Assembly (NCBI RefSeq): GCF_001570625.1
Contig: NZ_BBQT01000007.1
Location: 61,775 to 125,774, forward strand
DNA: 64,000 nt
Direction: 5' to 3'
From: Syntrophomonas wolfei subsp. methylbutyratica
GTDB taxonomy: Bacteria > Bacillota > Syntrophomonadia > Syntrophomonadales > Syntrophomonadaceae
Shown: piece by piece, positions 51,536 to 60,456 of the stretch
How positions within the stretch are numbered: position 1 is the first letter of the stretch
Layout: every line of letters begins with the position of its first letter
Notes under the pieces: generated by a model
Databases searched by the model: none
The model's input: the letters and a program-made list of their open reading frames with translations, nothing else
What the model was told of the DNA's origin: nothing
Made by a program: the position numbers and the translations under genes

Positions 51536-52668
51536 TTCTCTACCATCTCCAGCATTGCTTCTATGCGAACCTTGAGACTCTCCAAATCTGAATTGGAGTA
51601 GTCACTTTCCAGGTGTAGGTATGGAAGCCCCTTGGACTTCACCAATTTGCCTACTTCAAAAGCTTCAATGTTATAGGTATGGCAAGCCTGCCAGGTTAGA
51701 TCGATGACCGCATCCACCCGGAATTCATTGATCATGTTCTCTATTAACTTCAGCCGGTAGGGATTAGGGCTCATGCAGGAACAGGGTATAGCCATATATT
51801 TTTCTGCCAGAGCCACAATAGGGTCCGCGCTATTAGTATCGGTCTGCAGTTCCAGGGTCTTGTAACCGGAACAGTTCTCCATGGCAACGATATAAGCTCC
51901 CAGTTCTTCGGTCAGGCGGATAACTTTTTCAGTACCCAGACCCACCGGGCAGCCGGTCAACAGCACCCGTGGTGCCTTTACTCGCCGGTCCTCAGGTTGA
52001 TTGGCAACCTCCCGGACCACTAAATTCAGGTTTTCGATCATCTCTCCTTTATCGCTGCTGAAGCTGCGGGACCAGGCAACAGTGAGCATCTCCATTCCGC
52101 TTAGAGGCGGCGGATCGGCTCGGTTAAGATCGAACATGGCTTTAATTGCCTGCTTTTCCTGGTTGATAACCTCTACGGCCCTCCATATATCTTGGTCACT
52201 TATGGTAACCTGCAATTCTTTTTCCAGGCGTTTTTTCAGACACCGTAGTTCTTCCACCCACAGCTCAAATGATGCCTTAGTGTTATTAACGTGGGGAAGC
52301 TGCATAACATGTACCGGTTTCAGAACCTGCATAATTTCGAACATCTTCTTTTTACCATCGCAGGTGGTTTCGCCAACGATTAAGTCGGAAAAATGAAAGA
52401 ATGGGCAAGTATCAGTGGCCGCAAATCCGTAAGAGGATTTTACTAAAGGGCAGAGATTGCGCGGCAAAGTTTCCTCCGCAGCAGCTATAGGGTTCTCACT
52501 CATCCCGCAAAGCCCCACTGGAATTGCTCCTGCCGCCAAAATTAGTTCCTGGGGGCAATAAGTGCAATAAATGCCTACCACTTTGGCACCGTTCTCCTTG
52601 GCCTCTTTTATTCGCATTAGGTTCACTTCTCTGGCACTGGCGAATCCTTGTATATATTTGTCTAACAT
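51532..52668 (-). CDS. 2-hydroxyacyl-CoA dehydratase-family subunit, beta-like (or double-cubane protein)
   Basis: 378 residues, paralogous to the alpha-like protein: GIYCTYCPQELILAAGAIPVGLCG, NLCPLVKSSYGFAATDTCPFF, TTCDGKKKMFE, NCSGYKTLE and PCSCMSPNPYR. The length fits the smaller subunit of dehydratases such as HgdB/LcdB. The order beta, activase, alpha, DUF3343 in one strand with 4-base overlaps suggests one enzyme. Whether it dehydrates a hydroxyacyl-CoA or reduces another small molecule, as double-cubane proteins do, cannot be told. Confidence 0.8.
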   Translation of the reverse strand: MLDKYIQGFASAREVNLMRIKEAKENGAKVVGIYCTYCPQELILAAGAIPVGLCGMSENPIAAAEETLPRNLCPLVKSSYGFAATDTCPFFHFSDLIVGETTCDGKKKMFEIMQVLKPVHVMQLPHVNNTKASFELWVEELRCLKKRLEKELQVTISDQDIWRAVEVINQEKQAIKAMFDLNRADPPPLSGMEMLTVAWSRSFSSDKGEMIENLNLVVREVANQPEDRRVKAPRVLLTGCPVGLGTEKVIRLTEELGAYIVAMENCSGYKTLELQTDTNSADPIVALAEKYMAIPCSCMSPNPYRLKLIENMINEFRVDAVIDLTWQACHTYNIEAFEVGKLVKSKGLPYLHLESDYSNSDLESLKVRIEAMLEMVEK

Positions 52669-52805
52669 AAAACAAAATTCTCCCTTCCATAAACACAGTC
52701 TGCGGTGCCGTACAGTTGTTTGAAGTCTCTCTTCATAGCCTCAGCTCTGCTGTCGGGAGCCCAATCTTTTACCAAATGGACACACAACGATACATAGCCC
52801 CACAA
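52662..52805 (-). CDS. Possible 47-residue protein coupled to the dehydratase beta-like gene
   Basis: TTG 52805 to TAG 52662-52664. The coding-like stretch LVKDWAPDSRAEAMKRDF is followed by KQLYGTADCVYG. The stop overlaps the next start (ATGTTAG), suggesting translational coupling. GAGAGG lies close before the TTG. No family recognised. Confidence 0.3.
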   Translation of the reverse strand: MWGYVSLCVHLVKDWAPDSRAEAMKRDFKQLYGTADCVYGRENFVLC

Positions 52806-53025
52806 ACACCTCTCTCAATTAAGCCATAATTCACTCTTTCCAACATAATCGGAGAAATGCATAATAACTATTAGTAATATATTATATCCTACACTGTTAT
52901 AATGTTGTAATTTTAACCTTAAACGTTTTTTTCGTCAATGCCAATCACCTCATACCCGATTCGGTGGTTTATCTAGCATTATATTTTTTGTATGGGAAGG
53001 AGATTATGTCTGTGTTGATACGGGA

Positions 53026-53165
53026 AAAACCGATAAGATTTCACGAATTATGAGTAGGATAGGAACCAATTACGTATTGTGGTACAACCGTAAATATGCT
53101 AGAAGTGGCCGTGTATTCAGGGGGATATGGAAGTGAATGTATAGAAGATGATATACAGCATGGGT
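53026..53165 (+). pseudogene. Transposase remnant, IS200-like/REP-associated (Y1) type
   Basis: The frame gives ISRIMSRIGTNYVLWYNRKY, ARSGRVFRGIWK then a stop; shifting by one frame recovers SECIEDDIQHG. This matches the family pattern of NRKYgRsGrvfqgrfKs followed by the acidic segment. Both ends are missing and the frame is broken. It lies in a 1-kb stretch (52806-53730) without intact genes. Confidence 0.5.
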
Positions 53166-53552
53166 ACGGTTCTTTTGCCTCTGTCTGTTTATCATGAAAG
53201 ATTGTCAATTCAACGTTTCCCTTACGACAATGCATGCCAGATGAGGATAAATTCGGACAACATTTATCCTTAAAAATAACGAATTGACGGTTTTAACTTC
53301 GGGTTGACATAACCACAACAGTTACAAGTTTTAGTATTTCTCGCCTCATTGGCTTTTTCTATCTGATTGCTTTTAATTCAGCTTTGTACTTCAAGTGGCT
53401 AATGAGTTTTGCTACGGGTAGTTGATTTTGCACAAACGGTTAATTTTCTTGTCAGCTTTAATAGAACCAGTATCAGCTAGAGTAGATTTCCTCGACCAGT
53501 TGCCAACATAGTAGGTATCATAACCCATTTCAACGAGTTCTTTAGTAATACG

Positions 53553-53666
53553 GTGGTGAAAAAAAGAGCGGAATTGTTAAAGGAGCGGTTAAAAGAATGT
53601 ACAATCTGCCCGCACAACTGCAAGGCAAAGCGTTTTGTGATCGCCCTTCCTGCCAAACGTATATAA
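53553..53666 (+). pseudogene. N-terminal fragment of a radical-SAM (PflA-like) protein
   Basis: The 37-codon frame reads KKRAELLKERLKECTICPHN and CKAKRF before diverging and stopping. ECxxCPxxC after an L-rich helix is typical of the N-terminus of PflA-like radical-SAM proteins. The CxxxCxxC core that should follow is absent. Confidence 0.4.
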
Positions 53667-53730
53667 CGCTGTTTCACTACAAATACTGTCTATTGGAACG
53701 CTATCAAAACGCAATAAACTTTGCTTCGAC

Positions 53731-53759
53731 TTGATAAAGCAAGTCAGTTATGCTACAAT
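53731..53759 (+). promoter_or_regulatory. Sigma-A promoter of the dinJ-yafQ pair
   Basis: TTGATA (53731-53736), 17-base spacer, TACAAT (53754-53759). It lies inside the longest open frame upstream of dinJ, which shows that translation begins at ATG 53790 and not further up. Confidence 0.75.
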
Positions 53760-53789
53760 AAGTGCGAACATATTAAAGGAGTGAAAACT

Positions 53790-54068
53790 ATGGGTAAGAA
53801 CACATCCAATGTCAGTTTCCGAATTGATACCGACATTAAAAACCAAGCGGATAGGCTTTTCGCGCGGCTTGGGCTGAATATGACCACAGCCTTTAACATC
53901 TTTCTGCGCCAGTCGATAAGGGAAGGTTGCATTCCCTTTAACATTACCCTCAACACACCCAACGCCGTAACGGTTGCCGCCCTGCTTGAAGCGGAGCGCA
54001 TCGGCAGTGACCCGACTGTCAAGTGTTATTCGGATGTTGAGGAAGCGTTGCGGGAGTTGAAGTTATGA
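53790..54068 (+). CDS. dinJ: RelB/DinJ-family antitoxin
   Basis: 92 residues; AAAGGA lies nine bases before the ATG. Ribbon-helix-helix N-terminus: NVSFRIDTDIKNQADRLFARLGLNMTTAFNIFLRQSI, followed by a GCIPFNITL segment and an acidic C-terminus that would wrap the toxin. It should repress its own promoter and neutralise YafQ. It overlaps the toxin frame by 4 bases (ATGA). Confidence 0.88.
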   Translation: MGKNTSNVSFRIDTDIKNQADRLFARLGLNMTTAFNIFLRQSIREGCIPFNITLNTPNAVTVAALLEAERIGSDPTVKCYSDVEEALRELKL

Positions 54069-54342
54069 GCCGCAAGATTGTCTGGACGACACAGTTCAAG
54101 AAGGATTATAAACTCGCAGAAAAACGCGGGTTGGACATTGCTCTGCTGGACGATTGCATCCGCATACTTGCAGCAGGGGAAGAATTGTCTACCAAATTCC
54201 GCGCGACCATAATCTTACCGGCAGATGGAGCGGTTATCGCGAGTGCCATATCCAACCCGACTGGCTTCTGATTTATCGTATTGAGGGAAATGATGTAATT
54301 CTTGTTCTTACCCGCACAGGCAGCCACAGCGATTTATTCTAA
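54065..54342 (+). pseudogene. yafQ: YafQ-type mRNA interferase toxin, frameshifted
   Basis: The first frame reads MSRKIVWTTQFKKDYKLAEK and on to LSTKFR; then the family sequence continues in another frame as DHNLTGRWSGYRECHIQPDW and LLIYRIEGNDVILVLTRTGSHSDLF. The break is at about 54202-54206, where CGCGCGAC would need to be CGCGAC, so two extra bases (a CG-repeat slip) are likely. The catalytic His residues of the family lie after the shift. The antitoxin is intact. A sequencing error is the alternative. Confidence 0.8.
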
Positions 54343-54361
54343 CCGTGTCCCCTTGATTTTT

Positions 54362-54437
54362 TGGTGGAGACGAGGGGATTCGAACCCCTGACCCCCTCGT
54401 TGCGAACGAGGTGCTCTCCCAGCTGAGCCACGCCCCC
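54362..54437 (-). tRNA. tRNA-Ala (anticodon CGC)
   Basis: On the minus strand the 76-base cloverleaf begins GGGGGCGTGGCTCAGCTGGG and ends with CCA encoded. The anticodon stem CCTCG/CGAGG holds the loop TTCGCAA, giving anticodon CGC (codon GCG). The acceptor stem has the G3-U70 pair that identifies alanine tRNAs. The T arm is GGGGTTCGAATCCCC. Confidence 0.93.
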
Positions 54438-54526
54438 ACGCCGACCATTATATCACAAAAAAAATTATTGCAGCTATAGTTTCGTTGGAATTAATTAAAA
54501 GATATCAAGCATGAAAGCGCCAAATT

Positions 54527-54567
54527 AGCCCGGGCAGGGAAGTTTCTGTATCCCTACCCGGGCTAAT
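54527..54567. terminator. Long hairpin, likely terminator of the SLH protein gene
   Basis: AGCCCGGG-AGGGA pairs with TCCCT-CCCGGGCT. It lies 40 bases after the stop codon of the minus-strand SLH gene. TAATTTGG follows on the minus strand, a weak T-run. Confidence 0.6.
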
Positions 54568-54606
54568 TTCATTCAGGGATTATGGGAAATCGCCTTTACT
54601 ATTTCA

Positions 54607-56580
54607 TCAAGTTTCTTCCAGGTAGAGATCCAGCACCTGGTTCAGGCCATGCCATGAGCTGTCTACAATCTTGTATTCAATACGGTCAATCTTTATACGG
54701 CTTCCAATCAGCTCGTAGTTGCTGTTCTTATAAGTCAGGCGAGAGGGATCCACGATAAGGATTTGGTTGAAATCCACCCAGGTATAATTTACATATATGG
54801 TGACATTGTTGGCTCCTTCCTGGAGCTTACGGCTGCCTTTGAAGAAGACAAACTTCTGGGGCTGGCTGGCCAGGTAACCAGTGCTGGTTTTACCCGTTTC
54901 TATTACGGTAGCCTGCATGCTGGCGTCATAGTCGATACGGTCAATATCATAGACTTTGTTATCAAAGCGTACCTTGAAGCTGGAATCGAGATCATATTGC
55001 CGGCCTTTTATGCGCAGGATATTGCGCTTTACGGTAATTATCTCATTAAGCTCATAGACGCCTCCGTCCCAGAGTATTCTGACATCGTCCGGGTTGTGGT
55101 ACTCATTGTTTATAATTACCCACTCGTGAGTACTGCCGGCATCGCAATAAAATATGAATCTACTATTGTTTATATCGATGTGATTTATCTTGTATTGAGT
55201 GCCGTCAATAATCATTATGACATTGGCTGAGGGGTAGTTCGTGCTGTTAACGGTAAAATTACCTTTGGCATCCAGCTTAACCTGGGACATGGTATAGCGT
55301 TTCCCGTCAATAATGAAGTCTATTCGGTTGCTGGATTGCAGGTTGAGGGTTGATGTACCGGTAAAGATGGCCAGAATATCACTCATGGAAAGACCTTCAA
55401 AAACCACCGGATCGGTTTTATTGAGCTGGGGTGAAGTATCGCTGTCTCCCATGATAACGCGCTTGATATCGTAAAAATCCTTATCCAATTGGATGGTAAT
55501 CTTATCCTGGCTCAAGTTATAGTTTTTCTCCCCCAGTTTCACCGTATATTCATCAACTATCTCCAGGTCGGAAAGATAGCGTTCACTGTTTACCGAATTT
55601 ATATAGAGCTTGATATAATCCGAATTGTAGGTGTAGGTGCCGGGGCTGATCCGGTTGAATTTGCGGCAACCGGGGTAGGCTACCAGTTTATTGCCGCTAA
55701 GCGAATATCTTCTAATAGCATAACGGTTGTTGTCGATGATAAGATCCGGATTATCGCTGGTTGACTCCAGCTCCAGCTTCTGGTTTCCATTGATTAAAAC
55801 TGAAGATCCAGCAGCAACAATAGAGGAGATTCTAAGATCGGTGAAATTAATCTTGATATAAATGGGAGTAGTTTGCGGGTTGAACAAGCGTTCTCCCAGA
55901 GCCAGGGTGTTTATATTACCGGTGACGGAACTGGACGGGGGAGTGACTGGAGTAGAAATGCCCCGCGCAGTTAGGAATTTGGACATTACAGTACAGACCT
56001 GGGCCCGGGTCATATTGCGAAATGGCTCAAAGTTGCCGTTGGGAAAACCCGATATAAGCCCCAGGTCATAAGCGGTTTTTATATAACCGCGGTAATCGCT
56101 TTTTTCCACTGCAGCCCGATCATTAAAGGGCAGAGTGCCATTATCTGCCGTTTTACCCAGAGCCCGGACCAGCATGGCTGCTGCCTGGCTGCGTTTGATG
56201 CTTTCATCCGGGCGCAAACCGTCAGGATCTTCGGCGGGGATAAGTATCCCCCGCTTGACGGCCTCGTTTATACGCCCCAGGGCCCAGTGTTTACCGGTAT
56301 CTTTGTAGTTCACAGTGGTTTTATCACTGGCTTCGACCCCCAGGCAGAGGGTTAATACCGTAATAAACTCAGCTTTGCTCATATCCCGGTCCGGTTTAAA
56401 AGTACCGTCCGGATAGCCAGAAAGATAATTCAAGCTGGATAACTGCTGGATATAATCTTTGGCCCAGTGACTGCTGCTATCCGGAAAACTTGTAGCGGCG
56501 GACAGGGGCAGCCCGGAAAATATAAAGCTGTTAAAAATAAGGGATAGAAATAACAGGCCTGCCCAGAACTTTCTTTGCAT
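54607..56580 (-). CDS. S-layer homology protein with three SLH domains and a repetitive beta-rich region
   Basis: 657 residues. Signal peptide 1-28 (LPLSAAT). SLH repeats at about 30-90, 92-150 and 155-212, e.g. LSGYPDGTFKPDRDMSKAEF and ISGFPNGNFEPFRNMTRAQ. The remaining 440 residues alternate short strands and turns with repeated phrases such as LIIDNNRYAIRRYSL, FIIDGKRYTMSQVKL, MIIDGTQYKINHIDI and VRFDNKVYDIDRID: a (I/V)xxDxxxYxIxxI repeat, about 35-40 residues apart. It should be a wall-anchored beta-repeat surface protein; the repeat family is not known to me. Confidence 0.85.
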   Translation of the reverse strand: MQRKFWAGLLFLSLIFNSFIFSGLPLSAATSFPDSSSHWAKDYIQQLSSLNYLSGYPDGTFKPDRDMSKAEFITVLTLCLGVEASDKTTVNYKDTGKHWALGRINEAVKRGILIPAEDPDGLRPDESIKRSQAAAMLVRALGKTADNGTLPFNDRAAVEKSDYRGYIKTAYDLGLISGFPNGNFEPFRNMTRAQVCTVMSKFLTARGISTPVTPPSSSVTGNINTLALGERLFNPQTTPIYIKINFTDLRISSIVAAGSSVLINGNQKLELESTSDNPDLIIDNNRYAIRRYSLSGNKLVAYPGCRKFNRISPGTYTYNSDYIKLYINSVNSERYLSDLEIVDEYTVKLGEKNYNLSQDKITIQLDKDFYDIKRVIMGDSDTSPQLNKTDPVVFEGLSMSDILAIFTGTSTLNLQSSNRIDFIIDGKRYTMSQVKLDAKGNFTVNSTNYPSANVIMIIDGTQYKINHIDINNSRFIFYCDAGSTHEWVIINNEYHNPDDVRILWDGGVYELNEIITVKRNILRIKGRQYDLDSSFKVRFDNKVYDIDRIDYDASMQATVIETGKTSTGYLASQPQKFVFFKGSRKLQEGANNVTIYVNYTWVDFNQILIVDPSRLTYKNSNYELIGSRIKIDRIEYKIVDSSWHGLNQVLDLYLEET

Positions 56581-56667
56581 GATGATCCTCCTTTTGCACT
56601 TAAAAATTTGCCTCTTTGACGGTCACAAACCATGTCATAGAAAATCTGCATTTATCCGATGACTAAC

Positions 56668-56768
56668 TCGCTCTAAGACTCCCGCCTCTATAGGCGGGAG
56701 TAAGAGCGACTAAGTCTCTGGATAAGAGCGACTAAGCTTCAGGTGGAGTTAAAACTCCACCTGAAGCA
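56668..56768. repeat. Pair of strong hairpins with short direct repeats
   Basis: Hairpin 1: TCGCTCT and ACTCCCGCC pair with GGCGGGAGT and AGAGCGA (56668-56709). Hairpin 2: a perfect 15-bp stem GCTTCAGGTGGAGTT/AACTCCACCTGAAGC with a 2-base loop (56736-56767). AAGAGCGACTAAG occurs twice between them. The layout recalls the structured ends of IS200/IS605-type elements, but no transposase or tnpB is near. The rest of the 56581-57001 gap is empty. Confidence 0.55.
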
Positions 56769-57001
56769 AGTCTTACTTTATATATCTATTTGCTAAAAAC
56801 ATGGTTTTTCCTTCCTGAAAAGAGAAATAACTTGGTATTCTAAGAGGATGGAGGGGAGGAAAAGCTGTGCTATAATAATGATATTTACGCTATTTAGTGG
56901 TTTAAAGAAGATTAAGCTTATGAAAAAGATATGGTTGAAGCGATTAAAAACTTAAGAAAAAGCTGCCTTATATTAGTGAGGGGGAAAGGGGTGCTTGATA
57001 A

Positions 57002-57733
57002 ATGGATTACTATAGTTATGCTCAGGCTCTGAAGTATTTTTTAGAACTGTATCGGCGACCGGTGGCGGTTCGTTTTCTTAGCGATGAAGAGGAAGTTCCG
57101 CCTGATTACCGCTCCGATCTGGATCTTAGTTTTTGCCAGTTTGTTATGCTGGCCCAGAGAGGGGACAAGCTCCTGGCTACTGCTGATAACCTGGCCTGTG
57201 CCAATGGTGCTGCTGCTCTGGGCTTAAGGCCTCTGCCGGAAAAAATAAGAAGTGGGGAAATGCATAGTCGGCTGAATCTATTCGCCTCCCCCGAATTGGC
57301 GAGCCAGGTCTCCGCTCTTACCCCCCGAATTCCCCTGGGAGCTTATCCCCGGATATTGCTGGCAGCACTGGATGAGGCGGATTTTGAGCCCCAGGTGGTT
57401 ATCCTGCAGGGTAAGCCCGCGACTTTAATGTGGGTACTGATAGCCGACAACTATCATAAAGGAAGCCGCTACTCTTTCACTACTGCTGTTTCACAGGGAG
57501 TTTGCGTAGATACCACGGTTATACCCTTTTTAGAGGGAAACATCAACTTGAGCCTCAGTTGTTTTGGTGGACGCGGCTCTACCGACCAGAAGGAAGAAGA
57601 AGTTTTGCTGGGAGTACCTTTTAAAGATTTGGAAGAGATAGTTGAAGTACTTCCTGAGCTTAAAAATACTATTATGAAACGCAGCATCGAAAAAACTGCT
57701 TACAAGCGTTTGCAGGCCAAGTTAGAGAATTAG
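57002..57733 (+). CDS. DUF169 family protein
   Basis: 243 residues. The family features visible are RRPVAVRFL near the N-terminus, SFCQFVMLAQRGDKLLATADNLACANGAAALGL (conserved Cys positions) and the C-terminal GRGSTDQKEEEVLLGVPF. DUF169 proteins are common in strict anaerobes and have no established function; the Cys pattern suggests metal or cofactor binding, which is inference. It is a single gene without an obvious operon. Confidence 0.8.
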   Translation: MDYYSYAQALKYFLELYRRPVAVRFLSDEEEVPPDYRSDLDLSFCQFVMLAQRGDKLLATADNLACANGAAALGLRPLPEKIRSGEMHSRLNLFASPELASQVSALTPRIPLGAYPRILLAALDEADFEPQVVILQGKPATLMWVLIADNYHKGSRYSFTTAVSQGVCVDTTVIPFLEGNINLSLSCFGGRGSTDQKEEEVLLGVPFKDLEEIVEVLPELKNTIMKRSIEKTAYKRLQAKLEN

Positions 57734-57919
57734 AACTACCTCCCCATGGCCAGAGGGCACAACCACCGATGAAAATAGAAGTGAGTTTAATAAGATTAAG
57801 CGCTAATCATAAAAATCTGCGCCCCTCTGCGTCTAAATAATCTATTTTCTTGATGATAAGTGCCTATAATTCTTATTTAAAAGGACAACAAGAAAATAAA
57901 TAAACAAGGAGCTGAATCA

Positions 57920-59023
57920 TTGTCTAAAAGAAATACTTGGGAAAAAGCGATACTGGTTGCTGTAAAAACCGGGACCGCAAAAGAAGCGGAGTTTAACTCC
58001 TCTATGCAGGAACTGGCCGGATTGGCTGAGGCCGCCGGAGCGAAAGTGGTGGCTACTCTAACCCAGGCTCGCGACAAGCCCCATGCTGCCACTTATATCG
58101 GCAAAGGTAAACTACAGGAACTTGAGCATCTGCTAGCTGAAAAGGAGCCTGAGCTCTTGATCTTTGATAGTGAGCTTTCTCCTACCCAGCTTAGAAAGCT
58201 GGAGGATAAACTACAGATAAAAATAGTTGATAGAACTCTTCTGATTCTGGATATCTTTGGCCAGCGAGCCAGAAGCCGGGAAGGTCTTTTACAGGTAGAA
58301 CTGGCCAGCCTGGAATACCGCTTGCCACGGCTTACAGGTATAGGAAAAGAATTGAGCCGGCTGGGGGCGGGAATAGGGACCAGGGGTGCCGGAGAGCAGA
58401 AACTGGAATTGGATCGGCGGCATATTAGAAACCGTATTCAGGAAATAAAACGGCAGATGGAAAAGTTGGAAAAGACCCGGGAATTGCATAAAAAACAGCG
58501 GCGCCGGGCCGGATACCCGGTTATATCCCTGGTGGGCTATACCAATGCCGGGAAGTCCTCCTTGTTCAATGCTCTTTGCCAGGTGGCCCATAGCAGTGGG
58601 CAGCCCCAGGTTGAAGCTAACCGCCGCCTTTTTCAAACCCTGGATACCACTACCCGGAAAATTAAGTTGGATTCCCACTATGAAGTTCTCATTACGGACA
58701 CGGTTGGCTTTATTCAGAACTTGCCTCATCATTTGGTGGCAGCTTTTCGCTCTACCCTGGAGGAAGCGGTGGCAGCTGATCTGCTTTTACATGTAGTAGA
58801 TTTAGCTGATCCTGCTTATCTGGATAAGATCAAGGTAGTGGAAGGGGTGCTGGAAGAACTCGGAGCCGAAAAAGAAAGAATCATGCCGGTATTCAACAAA
58901 GTTGACCTCTTGGAAGGAATAAGTCCCATCCAAGCTCCTCCCAACTATGTATCGGCCCGCACTGGCCAGGGGATAGAGGAGCTGCTTGGCCAAATCAAAA
59001 ACCGGCTGGAAGCTATATCTTAA
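57920..59023 (+). CDS. hflX: GTPase HflX
   Basis: 367 residues from TTG 57920 (AAGGAGCTG upstream). N-terminal HflX domain with HAATYIGKGKLQEL and DRTLLILDIFGQRARSREGLLQVELA, a GAGIGTRGAGEQKLELDRR linker helix, then the G domain: G1 GYTNAGKSS (about 205), G3 DTVGF and G4 NKVD. HflX binds ribosomes, splitting stalled 70S particles and aiding recovery from stress. It is shorter than E. coli HflX, lacking a C-terminal extension. Confidence 0.93.
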   Translation: MSKRNTWEKAILVAVKTGTAKEAEFNSSMQELAGLAEAAGAKVVATLTQARDKPHAATYIGKGKLQELEHLLAEKEPELLIFDSELSPTQLRKLEDKLQIKIVDRTLLILDIFGQRARSREGLLQVELASLEYRLPRLTGIGKELSRLGAGIGTRGAGEQKLELDRRHIRNRIQEIKRQMEKLEKTRELHKKQRRRAGYPVISLVGYTNAGKSSLFNALCQVAHSSGQPQVEANRRLFQTLDTTTRKIKLDSHYEVLITDTVGFIQNLPHHLVAAFRSTLEEAVAADLLLHVVDLADPAYLDKIKVVEGVLEELGAEKERIMPVFNKVDLLEGISPIQAPPNYVSARTGQGIEELLGQIKNRLEAIS

Positions 59024-59220
59024 ATTCTTTCCCGACAATAGCGGATTGCTTCTTGGCATTTCATCTTAAAAAATCCTATTTTTCGTAATAATTTTAAATT
59101 CCGATTAATTGTGCTGAAAGAAGCCGGGCCATAAAAGCATAGACAATAGAAGGTGGCGGCGTTAAAATGAGTGAGTAAAATTTTGTTGATAAGTGCTAAA
59201 AAGAAGCGGAGGCAGTCCGA

Positions 59221-60441
59221 ATGCGAATAAAAGATGTTTTTAGGAAGAAGATAGTCTTATTTGGTCTAATATTTTTGGCTGCTTTTGGACTGGGGAAAAT
59301 TATCGGGGATCAGTTTACCGAACAATCAGTACAGACTAGAATCAGCGGCGGCAAGCAGGTTAATATTCTCCTTATGGGTATTGATGCTCGTTCCAATGAG
59401 GTAAATTCTCGCAGTGATACCATGATTCTGGCCAGCATAGACGGCAAGAATAAGAAAGTGGCCCTGGTTTGGATTCCTCGGGATACCAGGGTGGAGGTTT
59501 CCCCTAAGCGTTATGATAAGATAAATAGTGTAAATTATATTAAGGGACCCGAGGCGGCCTGTAAGGTAGTAAGCGATTTACTGGGAATCCCGGTTAATTA
59601 CTATGTGGTAAGTAATTTTAATGGTTTTGCCAGGATTATTGATATCCTGGGAGGGGTGGACATTAATGTGGAGCATGATATGTACCATTGGGATCCCGAC
59701 CCCAAGCTGCAGATAAATCTTTCCCAGGGACAGCAGCGCCTGGATGGGCAGCAGGCCCTGAGTTTTGTCCGTTTTCGTGGGGTTCCCACTGCAGATATTG
59801 GCCGTACGGGTTTGCAGCAGACCTTTGTCAAGGCTCTGGCGGAGGAAGTACTACAGGGTAGTACCATCCTTAAACTTCCCCGTCTGTTGCCGGAGATAGC
59901 GAAAAATGTTAAAACCAATCTACCAGCAGATGACATGATTTACCTGGCGAAGACCGCTCGGGATTTCAAGACCGAAGATATGATTACCCAGACCTTGCCC
60001 GGTTACTCTTATACCGACCCGGCCAGCGGGGCCAGCTACTGGCAGGCTGATGAAAAGATAGCCAATGGCTTAGTTGCCGCCCTTTTTGCCGGCAAGACCT
60101 TTGAGGTGGCCCAAGCCAGGCCCGCCTGGGTTAAACAGAAGCCGGCCCCATCATCAAGCCCCGGAGATTCGGTTGAAGCCAGCGAGCTCGAAGCAGGGCA
60201 GGAGGAACAAGCTGTGGAAACAGAAGAAGATTTATCTTCCCCTGAAGGTTATTTAGAGCCGGTTATCCCAGGGGAAAAGGAAAATATCAGCGGGGAAGAA
60301 CATTCCCCACTTGCACCAGGGCCGGTCGAGGGGTCAAATTCACCGGAAAATAGTGGAGGAAGCGGGACGACCCCGGCTCCTGTACCGCCGGATGAGGGAC
60401 AGAAACAGCCGGATACTACCCAGTCCGATCCCTTGCTGTAG
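59221..60441 (+). CDS. LytR-CpsA-Psr (LCP) family cell-wall glycopolymer ligase
   Basis: 406 residues. A basic start and one transmembrane helix (about 10-27), then the LCP domain: VNILLMGIDAR, RSDTMILASI, WIPRDTRVEV, INSVNYIKG, GGVDINVEHDM and LSFVRFRG with the catalytic Arg/Asp set. The C-terminal 95 residues are a Pro/Ser/Glu-rich disordered tail. Such enzymes attach wall polymers to peptidoglycan, perhaps the polymers bound by the SLH proteins here. Confidence 0.9.
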   Translation: MRIKDVFRKKIVLFGLIFLAAFGLGKIIGDQFTEQSVQTRISGGKQVNILLMGIDARSNEVNSRSDTMILASIDGKNKKVALVWIPRDTRVEVSPKRYDKINSVNYIKGPEAACKVVSDLLGIPVNYYVVSNFNGFARIIDILGGVDINVEHDMYHWDPDPKLQINLSQGQQRLDGQQALSFVRFRGVPTADIGRTGLQQTFVKALAEEVLQGSTILKLPRLLPEIAKNVKTNLPADDMIYLAKTARDFKTEDMITQTLPGYSYTDPASGASYWQADEKIANGLVAALFAGKTFEVAQARPAWVKQKPAPSSSPGDSVEASELEAGQEEQAVETEEDLSSPEGYLEPVIPGEKENISGEEHSPLAPGPVEGSNSPENSGGSGTTPAPVPPDEGQKQPDTTQSDPLL

Positions 60442-60456
60442 CTTCCACCAGCCTAC

